Shown here in pieces: positions 17,448 to 29,849 of a stretch of DNA of 64,000 bases. A program made the translations under genes and the position numbers. How positions within the stretch are numbered: the stretch's first letter is position 1; every line of letters starts with the position of its first letter. The notes under the pieces were generated by a model that was not told where the DNA came from, ran no database searches, and saw only the letters and a program-made list of their open reading frames with translations. Source of the stretch: Nymphaea colorata (Eukaryota > Streptophyta > Magnoliopsida > Nymphaeales > Nymphaeaceae); the NCBI RefSeq assembly GCF_008831285.2, contig NC_045150.1, positions 2,368,001 through 2,432,000 of the forward strand, given 5' to 3'.

Positions 17448-17703
17448 CCATTCTTCAGCTCTCATTCTATCTTTCTCTCCCCATCCATCATTAGACCTCC
17501 ATCATTCTCGTTCTTCTTCTTCTCCATCTGGAATCAAATTGGACTTGTTGTCTGGTTACTGATTCCAAACTTTCCCCATTCTTCAGCTCTCATTCTCTCT
17601 TTCTATCCCCATCCATCATTAGAGCTCCATCATTCTGGTTCTTCTTCTTCTCCACCTGGAATCAAATTGGACTTGTCGTCTGGTTACTGATTCCAAACTT
17701 TCC
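17448..17703. repeat. 128-bp tandem duplication
   Basis: Two adjacent units (17,448-17,575 and 17,576-17,703), each beginning CCATTCTTCAGCTCTCATTC and ending CCAAACTTTCC, differ at only a few positions. No gene is nearby. Confidence 0.9.
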
Positions 17704-20449
17704 CCATCCACCCACTAGTATGGATGAGACAAGTAGAGGAGCTCATCTTCCTTTTTCCTTTTCATCCACAAATATCACAATAGTTTTGACAATATCATAA
17801 ATTCACGATATTAACATAAAAAAAAAATGCAAGATATTTTCAAAAATGTTAAAAATGAATTATCAGGACCTTTTCCGATTTTTCATTTTCTCTTATTTAT
17901 TACTTTATTATTATCATTTCAGCAAAATATTTTCTATGTTTTCCTCTTAGTTTCTCATTTATTTTATTTTCAACTAATATTTTGAATTTTTTATTTTTAC
18001 AAAAATCTGAGATTTTCCAAGATTTTCTCAAAAAAAAAAAAAAAACTTTGCCAAAGATAACCAAGAAAAACCTCAGTAACCCAAGAACAATATTTGTGGT
18101 TATTTCTAGTTATGCCATCAAATTTTTTTCTCTAAATTTGAGAATCAGAATAATAGGTACCTTCTTTTCTCATCAATCAGTATCTTCTTGCTTAGTAGGC
18201 CTTTGGATCTAGAAAGATATCAATTCCCTTAAACATTTTTTCCCATCTCTTGCCATGCAGCATAGACCTTTCCTGGTTCTTCAATAGATTTGATTTTGAC
18301 TGAAAACAGGTCGGAATAATGGATTTTTTTCTTTAAACTCATTTTTTTTTCAAGTTTAAAGTTTTAAACATTCTTTGTGTCTTTGGGTACCTCTGATAGA
18401 GATGAATTAGGTGAGTTCACGTCTTTTTCTGCTCTTGGTTCATTTTTATTGGAGATACATTTGAACGATGAAAATTTTCGAAGTTAGAATTTCCACTTCT
18501 TAATGATGGGATTCAGCAGGATAACGATAGAAGATGCCCGGTGCTTAATCAGATCACCCTCTATGTCTACCAGATGAGTAAGAACTTCTCTCGGCCTTTT
18601 GGCTAATATCAAGTGAAGAACATCTAAAGTTCATGATCCTTGAAACGGAATTGGATTTCCATGTTTTGCTTGTTTACCAGCACCAGCTCCAGAAGAGTTG
18701 GCAAACCCATGAATCAGAACTGGATTCGCTGACTACTGGGTCACGGGTCAGCAAATAGTCTGGGTCAGGTCATAAACTTTCTGAATGTACTTTTACTACA
18801 AATTTGATGAAGAATAATAATTACTAATTAGAACTGGTGTTGAATGAAAGAGTTCAGAATCTGCTTCTGAGATTATTCAACCAATTCGGGCGATCCAAAA
18901 CAGAGTCCTAGAGGATTCGGTTTTGTTTAGGTTCACATTTCACTTGTGACCCAGTCCCTTGAAAATCCAAGTTGATGATGGCAGTTCTCAAGTCAACTTG
19001 CTGGGTTTGCCAACTGTGCAGCAGAAGGAAAGGATGTGAAGATGATGGCTATGTTAAATCCTCGGTATCCAGTGACAAATTAGTAATGCAAAAGATTGTA
19101 AATTTGTTCAGTGATCAGTAACTGGATTTCTGCCTCCACAGACGGGGATAGTTCCTTTCATCAATTTAATGCAGAATAAAGCAAATAGACTTCTGAAGGA
19201 GATAAACCATTTTGGCAAATTCTGAATTCTCCTTGCAACAGTATGAGAAGGAAAAATGAGGATGTAATGAAGATGAAGAAATGGAATCCCTTCTACAGGA
19301 AGCATAAGTTGCAAAGTAACCCATACATGCTTTCTTTCTCACACACACAACAGCCAAATGAATTTGCTAATGAAACACAGCCATTTATAACAATGTACAA
19401 CCCCATGTCAAACATAGCCATTAACGAAACAAAGTTTATAACTTTCCATAGATATAAATTAAACTTGTAACAATGTAGAAGTTGTAATAAACATAAACTA
19501 AAACTACAAAAAAGAAAAAAAAATCATATCAACAGAACATGTAACAACTAATCAATATATCACCTATGGCACAAAAAATGAACTTGTAACAAAAAATATA
19601 TAATAAACCATGAAGAAATAGGAAATCAAAAATATAGTTACAAGTTTGCAACTTACCTATAATAAGCAGTTTTTCTCTTTTTATTGGAAAAAAGGATACA
19701 TGTTTACATTGATACCTGCACATTAAAAACACAAGTAAGAATGCAACATATCAAAAATTTGTACACAAAACCATATTCGTGAAATACATGTAAAACATGA
19801 AAGAACTCACGGAAGTGAGTTGATAAGATGTAACACCGATTTCAATTGCATTCCACGAGTCTTCATTTTATAAGGGTCATGTATAATACCATCAAGTACG
19901 AGTAAACCCTGATCTCAAATTCAATCTTGTTAAAGTTTCTGAGAACAGGTTCTCGTGTAAGCCATCATAATTTAAAGTTTTTATGTAATCCCAGACATTA
20001 AGTTTTTATCAAAATAAGCTTCAAAAGGACCAGATAAAACAGATTAAGTTTTAAATTTTCAATCAAAATAATCCAAAGAACCGCATAAAGAACAAAAATT
20101 CGTACATATTATTTAGACAGAAGCAGTTCAACATTTAACTAACATAAAAGCCACACAAAACAGATTCATTCTTAATCAAAATAAGCTTCAAAATAATTTT
20201 CAGAAAACATAGTCAGTCCTAATAAAAGGAACCCTCAAAGTAGGCCACATAAAAAAGTCAAAGGCGCACTGAAACATAGAAGTTGCCACAAACTGCAGAC
20301 TAACATACGCAAAGCAAGAGTTTCAGTCATAATCTTCAAAAAACATATTACAGAGGTAGAGGGTCTTCGAATACCAGAGAGCAGAAACCTGCCAGTCGCC
20401 AGGTCTGTTAGTTTTAAGCGGAGGCCTGGCCAAGGCCAGATTTTGCTGC
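17704..20449. other. AT-rich spacer
   Basis: No protein gene. Apart from the U2-like fragment at 18,585-18,618 I see only AT-rich unique sequence and A/T homopolymers. The minus-strand frames at 19,108-19,357 show no family signal. Confidence 0.55.
18585..18618 (+). pseudogene. U2 snRNA 5'-end fragment
   Basis: The stretch CTCGGCCTTTTGGCTAA followed by ATCAAGTG matches the highly conserved 5' end of U2 small nuclear RNA, including the region before the branch-point-binding loop. One position (T for G in CTAAGATC) and an inserted CT differ. The match ends after about 34 nt; the branch-point-recognition and Sm-site portions are absent. I see no plant snRNA upstream element or TATA at the expected spacing. 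It is read as a truncated, probably reverse-transcribed copy. Confidence 0.6.
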
Positions 20450-21371
20450 ATCCAATGTCATTTCTTGATCTGCCACAGCCGAGAGATAGAGAGAGTTACA
20501 GGACCACGCCTGCAACGACCGCCGGAGAATGCAGGTCGATGGAGAGAGGGAGAGCAGGGAAATCGAGGAAGGAGACAGGAAGGAGAGTGAGGGAGCCAGC
20601 GATGCTGTCCTAACTCCCCTTTCCTTTTTGCATTTCCTTTTCTCCTGAAAAATTTACAGGGTGGCTCTCCAAATTTGAGTATTTTTACGGAAACACACTG
20701 AACTTTTGAGACACACTCTAAAGTCCCTAAACAGATACATTGGACCTCTACCACCAACGCATTTTACGCTGCCCAATTTCCGTTCCCTCTCGAGCAGCCT
20801 GGTCACCGCCTCATCAGGCAGAGTAGCATTCTGACATATGGTGGCCTTTATTGACAATCACAAACCAGGGTTCGCCAATCTAAGATCGCACAGTAAATTA
20901 CAGGCGCAGGTAGGAAGCGATACAAGCAACAAACGAAGACACAGGAAGAAGATGGTACCTGATGAACTCTGCATGTACTGTAGCTTTCAAGAGTCTGAAA
21001 TCAAGACTTAAGGATCACCTGCAGGAAAGAAATGATAACCCAAATGAAAAATGGGTGCCATCAACAAGAAAAATGAAAATGGGCGATGGTCGATCAACAA
21101 AAAAAATGGGCGTTTTACATAGACGGGAAGAGATTGAGAGGGAAAGTGTGAATCTCGAATTGCATACCTGCCTCCACCGTTTCAAAGCGAGTTGCAGGTG
21201 ATCGACCACCGGTAAGGGAAGACAACAACTCCCCAAGATGGGCTGCTCCTGTGAGAGGGGAGATGAAGAAAGTGGGGATTCTGTGTGCCCTAACGGCTTA
21301 GAAGCAGCAGCAAGAAAATAAGCCCAGATTACAGTTCCACTGTTTAGGTGGAACATCGACAAAAGCACCAC
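20450..21371 (-). other. Possible spliced minus-strand transcript (unassigned)
   Basis: The region is more GC-rich than its surroundings. On the minus strand it has consistent splice signals: a donor GGCAG|GTATGC at 21,168/21,167, an acceptor CCTGCAG| before 21,018, a donor CATCAG|GTACC after 20,959, and an acceptor ATCTTAG| before 20,879. This would give a 60-nt middle exon and a third exon with a coding-like stretch (near 20,857-20,654). I recognise no domain and the frames do not join convincingly, so it could be a non-coding RNA, a dead gene or chance. Confidence 0.25.
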
Positions 21372-21999
21372 TTTTGTTTTTTGGATTTATGACTTTGTAG
21401 TCTCGCTTTCACAGGGACGTTTGTGGCCTTTCAGTTTTATTTTTAAAATTTAAAAATAAAATTCGACAAATTGGAATAAAAAATTTAGTTCTGGTTAATA
21501 GTTTAAAATTTTGATTCTATAACTGAAAATAGTGTGTTTGATAAAATAGAAATTAAAATTTTCTAATTAATGAATTAAACCATCAACACATGCATCTTAA
21601 AGAGAGACTAAAAAATTTTAAAATTCTGAAATTATGATTTCTTAGAATAGAATAATATTTTAGAATTTTGATTCAAGCGTATACTATACTATTTTTATTT
21701 CATAAAAAATGAAAAGTTCAATTTTAAAACTATAATTCTCGCCTCTTCAAACACCTTGTAAAGCACAATATTCAGTTTTCAGACCAGGTCATTACATTCA
21801 AATTCAGTTTTAAATAAATATATACAGTTAGAAGGAGACGGATTCAAATTCAAATTCAAATAAATATCATATATTCAATATTCATATATATTTACAAACA
21901 AAAAATAATCTACAGCTTGAAACTAATACAAGAGTTGGGCAAAAAAATGATCAACACAACTTGAAACTATCATGAATGCATGAAAGAAAACTTAGGAGG

Positions 22000-22135
22000 G
22001 TGATGAAACACTTTGTAATTGTTTCATGAATCTGCTTCAAAAAATTGAGGCAAATCTGTGAATACTTAATTCTAATGTTTCATAAATCTGTTCCAAACTT
22101 TAAAATAGATTTATAAACACTTACAAAATGTCCCA
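22000..22135. repeat. Fold-back MITE family, copy
   Basis: Contains TTTCATGAATCTGCTTCAA and, farther on, the inverse-type AGATTTATAAACAC. Related segments lie at about 855-975, 33,849-33,990 and 57,690-57,825, all with GAATCTGCTC words opposite GAGCAGATTC-type words. Confidence 0.45.
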
Positions 22136-23447
22136 AGTGCCAAACGGCCTCTACACAAACACAAAGTAGAGTTGGACAAGAACCAAAGCATATCATACCA
22201 ACAAAAGTCAGATTATACCAGCCAGCCAAAGCAACTATGTCAATTAATGCCCAAACAAAGAAATAAAGTTTAAACAATGAAGAGGCCGTCAATCTATAGC
22301 TCAGGGCAAGGGACTCACGTTGGTTGGGCCCAAATAGCAAGAAGCATTTGATCATTTGGTGTTTTGAAATATAAAATTCATTTATGTTTCGTATTTTTTT
22401 TTATCAATGGTAACAAATTTGCATACTAAACCTGGTTCACTGCATCATTAAGCATGTCCAAAGAACAATTGACGACAAAAGCAAATGTAAGGACAGGTGC
22501 AACCACGATGAATAATCTATCAATGAGTTCTTTGGACTACCAACGAGAATCTCATGTTTGAAGAACATATTAATTGTTTCGTGTATAGTAGCCATAAGCA
22601 ATAGCCGCTTATTACATATTAGATTATGCCAACAGTAATTTTATCTTTATAGGTGTCTTCAAATATTTACTTATTTATATATTTCAGGTGAGTGTCACTT
22701 ACCATTGCCCGATAAAAGACCAAAGCTCCCACCTAACTCCGTCCCTTAAGGTATAGCCTATTTTTGATGCTTCAGGGTGTCGCTCCCACCATATTTCAAC
22801 TTATACATCAATGATCCATTTATTTTGTAGCACAGAGAGTCGTGCTCCATAGAATCAAAACAGATATAAAATAGTGCCCTTCAAAATTTATTGGCTCCCA
22901 CTTGCCATAATATTTTTCTTGGCTTTTGGCCCTGCATATCTTGTTATTTTGTATTTTATTTTTTTCAATTTTTTGTGTACATTAATTTCGGCACTTTATT
23001 TATTTATTTATCTTTTATGTTTCTTTTTTCTAATATATTATTTTTTTCTTAATTTTTCAAAGTTGGCAAATTATATATTTAATTCAGCCCGATTCAGCTG
23101 GTCCTCTGAATTTACTTGTAAACCTATTCTGAACTATTTGAGGAATGATTCTGGTGAATTATTCATTCATTTGCAAGAGGCTCAATTCAGAAACAAATTT
23201 CGACAACAATACATTGGTTGGTGCCAGAAGCGCTGCTATAGTGTGGCTGGTGTGGGCCAACTTCCACACTAGACCTCCAAAAATCTCATTCTAGTAAAGC
23301 TACACTAGGTTTAAGTCACATGCCATGCCCACATCAGACCATGGGGGTGAAAGGTTGAAGCTTTTCTTTCTTTCATTTGCCTCTAAGGTTCAGAGTTGCA
23401 TTCAAAATTAAGTAAACTTATAATTATTCCTTTCAACTCGAGAGTAG

Positions 23448-23535
23448 CGTTTGTCATCTTATACAGTCTAGAGGAGCAAAGTGCTAAGGAATCAAACTGA
23501 TGATCATACTTTCACCGACCAGCTACATTATGACC
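23448..23535 (-). repeat. tRNA-derived SINE-like copy 2
   Basis: On the minus strand, ATGTAGCTGGTCGG (A-box region) is followed by CAGTTTGATTCC (B-box region). The segment aligns along its length with the copy at 5,496-5,596, including the body after the B box. The B box has drifted (GTTTGATTC), so it is probably inactive. Confidence 0.5.
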
Positions 23536-24170
23536 ATTGAAGCATTTGAACCGGTGTTATCAGAATTGACCTGCTCTGCTGACATGGTGATTTCTAGGGC
23601 CAATTCAAGAATGCCTAGTGTCAAGTTTTCACCAATTTTTTAATTTATTTAGGATGTTTTATACCTTTTTATTGAGTTTTTAAATTAAACTTTAAATATT
23701 TTTAACCGGTTCACTACTAATTATTCACTTGAATCGACGAATCAATTGATTCATTGAATCAGCAGCCTTCTTCATTTGGTTCAAAAACTGATTTTATAAT
23801 GCTAATTTAAACTTAAATATGCAATTCTCATGATTTGAGAATTGTGGACTTACCGGCCTTTGATTTTAAATCCGACCCTCTTCAATGAAAATGGAAACTT
23901 TATTGTTATTTTAGAAAAGTAATATTTAGTCTATGTGTTCCCAGTTGCTTTTAAAAGTAGGCATAAAAGAAAAGCGCTTTTTTTAATTTTTTTTTATTAC
24001 TAAGCTGGAAAAGTAGCTGCTTTTGTTTAGGTCGGACAAAGTAGACACAACTGTTTCTTGAGTTAAAAGAAAATTTTGGCAGACATTTACAACTAACAAA
24101 TGTAATTTCTAAAATCTAAATACATAAATAAAAACACTATTAAACAAATACAATTATTTTTTAGTAAAGG

Positions 24171-24540
24171 TCCCCAATGGCATTCTTAACTTTAGCGTCA
24201 AAAAGCTTTTACTGATGTTCAATAATTGCTGTAACATATCAACAATGGCTTATAGATATGACATGGAATGAGTGTCTCTAAAACTCGTCATAAAAATATC
24301 AATACTGACATGTAAAAGAAGTGTCACTATAAATTAGCAACGGCATTTTCTATTTTCCATAGAAAGTACTTCATTGACGTTCTTAAGATGCTATAAAAAT
24401 GCTCGTAGTGCCATAGAAAACCTTTCAATAGAACTTCTTCCATGCCATAATAGATCGACAGTAGCTTTTAGAGAATGCCACTAAAAGTCCTTCAGTGCTC
24501 TTTCTCCGATGTCCTGGAAACTAGCCACTGAAGGGATTCA
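24171..24540. repeat. Degenerate repeat block, possibly CACTA subterminal
   Basis: Short words such as GCCATAGAAAA, ACTGATG or TTGACG, and TGCCACTAAAAG recur in both orientations every few tens of bases, as in the subterminal regions of CACTA elements. No CACTA terminus or transposase is visible. Confidence 0.25.
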
Positions 24541-25190
24541 TCTCCTAGCATAGGTAAAGTTTTTATTAATTTTATATATAATAAGGTCAGATCTTTATCA
24601 AGTTTCAGTTGAACCAAAAACTAATCCAAATTTTCTTGACAAGTTGAGATCAACCGGATTTGATGCAATTGGGCTGTTACATGAAAAAGGTTAACATATA
24701 TAAAAAGAAGTTTTCTATGTGAGTCCGAATTACCGAAAAAAACATGATACATTCCATGAGAATCGGTACACTTTCCAAGTCAAATTTGAAAATCGCGTCA
24801 ACAGTTTTGGCTGTTATCAGGATAAACTCCAACAAAAGCCGGTACCAGTCGTGGATATCCAGAATCCATTTTAGGATTAATGATCTCCCGGAAAGAAGGG
24901 ATTCCAGTTGGATCCAAATCAGCCTCATTCATCGCTCGATGGACGGCGAAACAGCTTGCTTTCGGAGCTCGGCCATCCAAAAGTCATTGAGCTTTCCTTC
25001 AATTTCCGAGACACCACACTGTAATTAACTGTCATTCCCGACTAACTTCTATCTTATCCTCATCAATATCTCTTTCTTGTTCAGAAAAGGTAATAATTCC
25101 GATTAATGGGGGATGGACGCAACGACCGCCAAAAAGGAAACCAAGAGCACTATTTTTGGCATCTCATCCGTCGAATTTTCGCTATTTTAT
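24541..25190. other. Upstream region of the STP gene
   Basis: No gene. Small frames at 24,677-25,028 on both strands lack family signal. Similarity to the second STP copy appears only from about 25,190 onward, so the duplicated block starts near there. Confidence 0.5.
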
Positions 25191-25242
25191 CAAAAAATCC
25201 AGTGCTGATCCACGTAAGGCGAAACACCGCCTACAGTTTCCC

Positions 25243-25250
25243 TTTATATC
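25243..25250 (+). promoter_or_regulatory. TATA box of the STP gene
   Basis: TTTATATC about 150 bp before the ATG, within CCCTTTATATCT. The same core stands at the equivalent place before the second copy (about 34,994-35,001) in otherwise diverging sequence, which supports function. A (CTT)n tract at about 25,339-25,370 lies in the presumed 5' leader and is shorter in the second copy. Confidence 0.5.
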
Positions 25251-25396
25251 TGATCAACACAGAGGCCGTTCGTCATCCTTCTCTCTTCCCTTCTTCAATC
25301 CCCTCAGTCGATCGCCCTCTCCAGAAAGAAGACAAGCCTTCTTCTTCTTCTTCTTCTTCTTCTTCTTTTTCTCTAAGAAACAGAAGGACAGTAAAG

Positions 25397-28300
25397 ATGC
25401 CGGCAATAGTGATGGACAAGCCGGGCTCCGGCGCACAGTTTGAGGCGAAGTTCACGTTCTACGTGTTCCTATGCTGTATCATGGCAGCCTTTGGAGGACT
25501 CATGTTTGGTTATGATATTGGCATCTCTGGTAATCACAGAATTTTCTTTTCAGAATAGACGTTTTTTATTTTCTGTTGGGTTCTTTGTTTTTCGAAGAAG
25601 AAAGGATACAAGCTTGTTGGTCTTGCAGGGGGAGTGACGTCCATGGACGATTTCTTGATCAAGTTCTTCCCCAAGGTCTACTTGAGGAAGCACGAAGCGA
25701 GGGAGAACAACTACTGCAAATACGATAACCAGTACCTTCAGCTCTTCACCTCGTCTCTGTATATGGCTGCTCTCATCTTCACCTTCTTCGCGTCTTATGC
25801 GTGCAAGAAGTATGGAAGGAGACCCACCATGAGAGCCGCTTCTCTCTTCTTCTTGGCCGGCGTCATCCTCAATGCGGCAGCCATGAATCTCACCATGTTG
25901 ATCATCGGGAGGATCCTTCTCGGCATCGGAGTCGGCTTCGCTAACAATGTATGTGTTTTACCGCGCGCATCATCTTCTTCCCCTTCCTCTTTTTTTTTTT
26001 TTTCAATCTCCATGCATGTGCTTCCTTCTTGTGGACTAAGCTACATGATTTTCTCCAGATCGAGATCTGTTTCACAGTGTTCTTTCTACTTAGCTACTAA
26101 GTTTTATTAAAGATATATATTTTCTATGTTCCCTGCTTTATTTTGTGAACTTGTTTGTTTTATCTTCTTGAATTTATTGGCATCAATGTATTTCGGTCAC
26201 TCTTGTTGCAATAATTTGTCATCGGATTTCTTAGTCAGTTTTAACTTTTTTTTTCCCTTCTTGGATGAAGTGATTAGTCGCTCATTCAAACATAATATGT
26301 GTGAACTATCCGTTGTAATAATTACCAAAAATATTTTCTCCAAAGATTTTAGGATTCATCTTTTGGTATTTGTCATGATGAGTTTTCTATCGTAAGGTTC
26401 ATCTTGAAGAGATTTTTTCAATCACCCATATGTGATATATAAGTCAGCTATTTCATATTTTCTGTGTGTGTGAATATATTTGTGGTTTTAGGTGGTTGAC
26501 CTAACAAGCAAAAATCCTCACATTGACACCACGATATAAACCTACTATATGTGGAACAAATCTGTAACAAAAAACCCCCAAGTTTGTAATTCAAATTGCA
26601 TTTTATGAATTACATTAAAAAGTTAAGGTCACCTATTTCCAAATTAACTTGCACGGATATAACCTTATGAATACTTTATCTGAATTCATATTTTCCACGA
26701 AAATTCAAGAATTTGAAAAATTAAATACACTTTTGAAAATTAATTATTATAAATACTACTACTATTATTATTTTTTTGTTTCAACAAAATATTTTTTTTT
26801 GTTTCATGTTAGTGAACGTCTACTAAGTCCTAATTTGAGATTTTTGGCTCTTATTGAAAAATTACGAAACACATGATGTATACTCCACCTATGATGTACC
26901 CTCAACCAAAGAAACAATTGCAAGTAACCACAAAACCTACCCAAACTTGCAGGTGTGGTGAGTCGTGCATGTTCAAGTTCAACCTGAAGGCCGTGCATCT
27001 TAAAATACATAGAACATTGAGTTTCTCTTCTATGACCTGCAACAAGCAAACAATCCATGTTCCAAGATAGTCGAGAACTTTGTGGGTTTGCTTTTTGTTC
27101 TAATAATTCCTCTTCTGTTGTTTACTATAGATATATAGTCCATAAATATTATTCCTGTTCTTTGATGGTGGTACAGATTTCGTTTACATCACTATGACTA
27201 TATTTTCTATTTCTGGTTTTCATAATTAAGATCATGACCATAAGTATTGTTCCTGTTCTTTGATGGTGGTACAGATTTCGTTTACATCACTATGACTATA
27301 TTTTCTATTTCTGGTTTTCATAATTAGGATCATGATGATTTTTGCAACGGATTTAAAAGTTTCATAGTTTTACATCACTAGGATTCTTTGTTGGCATATG
27401 GTTTACTAAATTCCTGTAATTAGTTAGAGCTTTGAATCTCAATCCGAAACGAAAGTTATGTTTTTCTGCTGCTGTTCTATTTCATTTAATCATGTAAGCT
27501 GACTTCAAAGTTTAAAGATTCATGATTCCGGAAGAATTAAAATGCCTTTAATTGCATGAAAGTAAGTCTGATTCATATGAGTTGACCAGTTTGATCGAGA
27601 GTTCTCTTTTGGTTTGTTGGGAAAAAAAAAAACAGGCGGTGCCGCTGTTCCTATCAGAGATTGCACCGGCAAGGATTAGAGGAGGGCTTAACATCCTGTT
27701 CCAGCTGCTTATCACCGTCGGCATCCTTGTGGCCAACCTGGTAAACTACTGGACCTCCGGCATCCATCCATCAGGTTGGCGCATCTCCCTGGGCTTGGCC
27801 GGCGTCCCAGCCATCCTCCTCTGTGTGGGTTCTCTCTTCATCGCCGAGACGCCGACGAGCCTGATTCAGAGGGGCCACTTGGAGGAAGGGAAGGCGACGC
27901 TTAGGAAGATCAGGGGCACCCCCAATGTGGACGCCGAGTACAATGAGATCTGCCGTGCCTGCGAAGCCGCCAACCTTGTGAAGCACCCCTTCAGGAAGCT
28001 AGCCAACAGGCGCAACAGGCCTCCCCTTGTCATTGCTATCGTCCTCCAGGTCTTTCAGCAGTTCACCGGCATCAATGCCATCATGTTTTATGCCCCCGTC
28101 CTCTTCCAGACCATCGGCTTCAAGAATGATGCTTCCTTGCTCTCTTCTGTTATCACTGGGCTCGTCAATGTCCTCTGCACCATGGTCTCTGTCCTCTACG
28201 TCGACAAGGTTGGCAGGAGGGTTCTTCTCCTTGAAGCTGCTGTTCAGATGCTCATCTCTCAGGTACCAACTGATATTAATTAATCAACTGCATATACCTA

Positions 28301-29045
28301 ACTAATGTCATTATTTATTTCATCAGAAGAAGACCATGGTTTGATTTCAACATCCTAACCATTGAAATGGAGATTAAGCAGGACCTTTACATATTCATAT
28401 ACACTTATGCCTATGAGTAGTTTTAAACCATGAGAGCAATCTCGGAAAGGAGTGAGAGCTTCGGCCTTTCATTCCGATGGATGGTGTACATACAGCTTGT
28501 TTAGTTTCCATGTCTCTTTAGGTTTAATATTTCACCACTTGTTATCTTAATTACTGTTGACTTACAAATTTAGTGGTATTAATTTTTAGGTTGGAATTGG
28601 GACCATCCTCTTGATCAATCTCAAGTCTGCCAACACTCTACACCATACCGTAGCGGTTGTTGTGGTGATCTTGGTGTGTACCTTTGTCTCATGCTTTGCT
28701 TGGTCATGGGGTCCGCTGGGTTGGCTGATTCCAAGCGAGACCTTCCCTCTGGAGACGAGAGCCGCAGGTTACTCTTTTGCGGTGAGCTCCAACATGCTCT
28801 TCACCTTCATCATTGCACAAGCCTTTCTCTCCATGTTATGCCACATGCGTGCCGGCATCTTCTACTTCTTCTCCGGGTGGATCGTCGTCATGGGCCTTTT
28901 CGTGGTGTTCTTCTTGCCGGAGACGAAGGGCATCCCCATTGATGAGATCGACAGAATATGGAGACAGCACTGGTACTGGAAAAGGTACATGGACAACGCT
29001 GATGCAGAGCTTAAGGTGCAGAAGGAACAGGCTGCCACTGTTTGA
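25397..29045 (+). CDS. STP-family monosaccharide/H+ symporter, four exons
   Basis: Plasma-membrane hexose importer of the sugar transport protein (STP/MST) family in the major facilitator superfamily; family members couple hexose uptake to protons. Exons: 25,397-25,529, 25,629-25,948, 27,636-28,262 and 28,590-29,045, all with GT/AG introns, giving 511 residues, the usual length. Visible motifs: [18 protein letters not shown] (Asp40 is the expected proton-coupling residue), YGRR at 106-109, [11 protein letters not shown] with Arg139, PLFLSEIAP at 154-162, QQFTGIN at 292-298 in helix 7, GPLGW at 401-405 and PETKG at 470-474. Cys74 (NNYCKYD) and Cys444 (MLCHM) match the pair that locks the extracellular lid in STP10. 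Residue 151 is Asn where most relatives have Gln (FANQAVP). No frame defects. Substrate preference cannot be read. Intron 2 is long (1.7 kb) and holds a 98-bp tandem duplication. Confidence 0.95.
27154..27345. repeat. 98-bp tandem duplication in STP intron 2
   Basis: Two nearly identical units beginning CCTGTTCTTTGATGGTGG start at 27,154 and 27,252. The equivalent intron of the second STP copy (about 36,905-36,985) has a single, more diverged unit, so this doubling happened after the gene duplication. Confidence 0.9.
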
Positions 29046-29740
29046 TGAGAAAGCTACGAAACAGGGTGGATGAGAAAACTCCTTTTATTTTAGATCAAAT
29101 TACTGCACTAGTTCATGGAACAATTATTCTTGTTTTTCTTGCTTTTGTCAACTCTCCTTTGTTCATCATCTTTTTTTGTCACCTTCAGTGGTTGTGTATA
29201 ATAATACGTGCATGTGGGACCTCATGATCAATTCAATATTGATGGATGTTTTATATTCGACAAAATTATGTGGGATATTTGTTTGGCGGCATCTCAAGGT
29301 ACTAAAACAGGCAGGCGTTGTACCATGAGGAATGACAATTTGGGTGAACCCATTAGCCTTTTTCGAACAGTGGACCAAATCCCGCTCGCCCTAAATGACT
29401 TTTTCATTGCTGCTTTCTGTTGATCTGTGTTGGAAGATATATATTTATAATATGTATGAAGATTTCTGAACCTAAGTGGTAATTTAAATGGGCGGTGCTC
29501 ATTAATTTGCTACTATTATATATGGGTATTTTTTGTATTTTTTTCAAATCAATTTAAAATGTTGTAAACTAATTTTTAAGTTCAAAAATAAGAAAAGGAA
29601 AAGTTCTTCAATCTCTTCCCTCATCTTTTGCTGGTCTCGTGCATAAGATTTTAGGTGATGGAAGATTTTGAGTCTCGGCTTCCAAGATATGGATCCAACG
29701 GTTTCTAAAGGTTTTTATATCCCTTGTTTGAAAGATGCAC
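29046..29740 (+). other. 3' flank of the STP gene (duplicated block)
   Basis: Presumed 3' untranslated sequence and flank. From about 29,465 to 29,735 it aligns with 41,660-42,012 (shared words CCTAAGTGGTA, TGTAAACTAATTTTTAA and CAATCTCTTCCCTC), marking the far end of the duplicated STP block. Confidence 0.7.
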
Positions 29741-29849
29741 TTATAATCGGTGGATCTGTGGACATAAAAATTATGTGGTTGAGCCTCTCTCCCCCTACTT
29801 ATTCCTGGTGGTCTTTGAAATTTTCTCTAGGAGAATATAATGTGCAGTT

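Larger units (their letters stand above)
21372..24170. other. AT-rich spacer
   Basis: No gene. Holds a fold-back copy at about 22,000-22,135 and the second SINE-like copy at 23,448-23,535. The 132-codon frame at 22,874-23,272 is Phe/Leu/Ile-rich because the DNA is T-rich and is not taken as a gene. Confidence 0.5.

Noticed and set aside
18585-18618. Considered as a functional U2 snRNA gene
   Set aside because: Only the first about 34 nt match. The Sm site, later stems and promoter elements are missing.
22874-23272. 132-codon hydrophobic frame considered as a membrane protein
   Set aside because: The hydrophobicity comes from T-rich DNA, no ATG opens the frame and no splice or homology support was seen.
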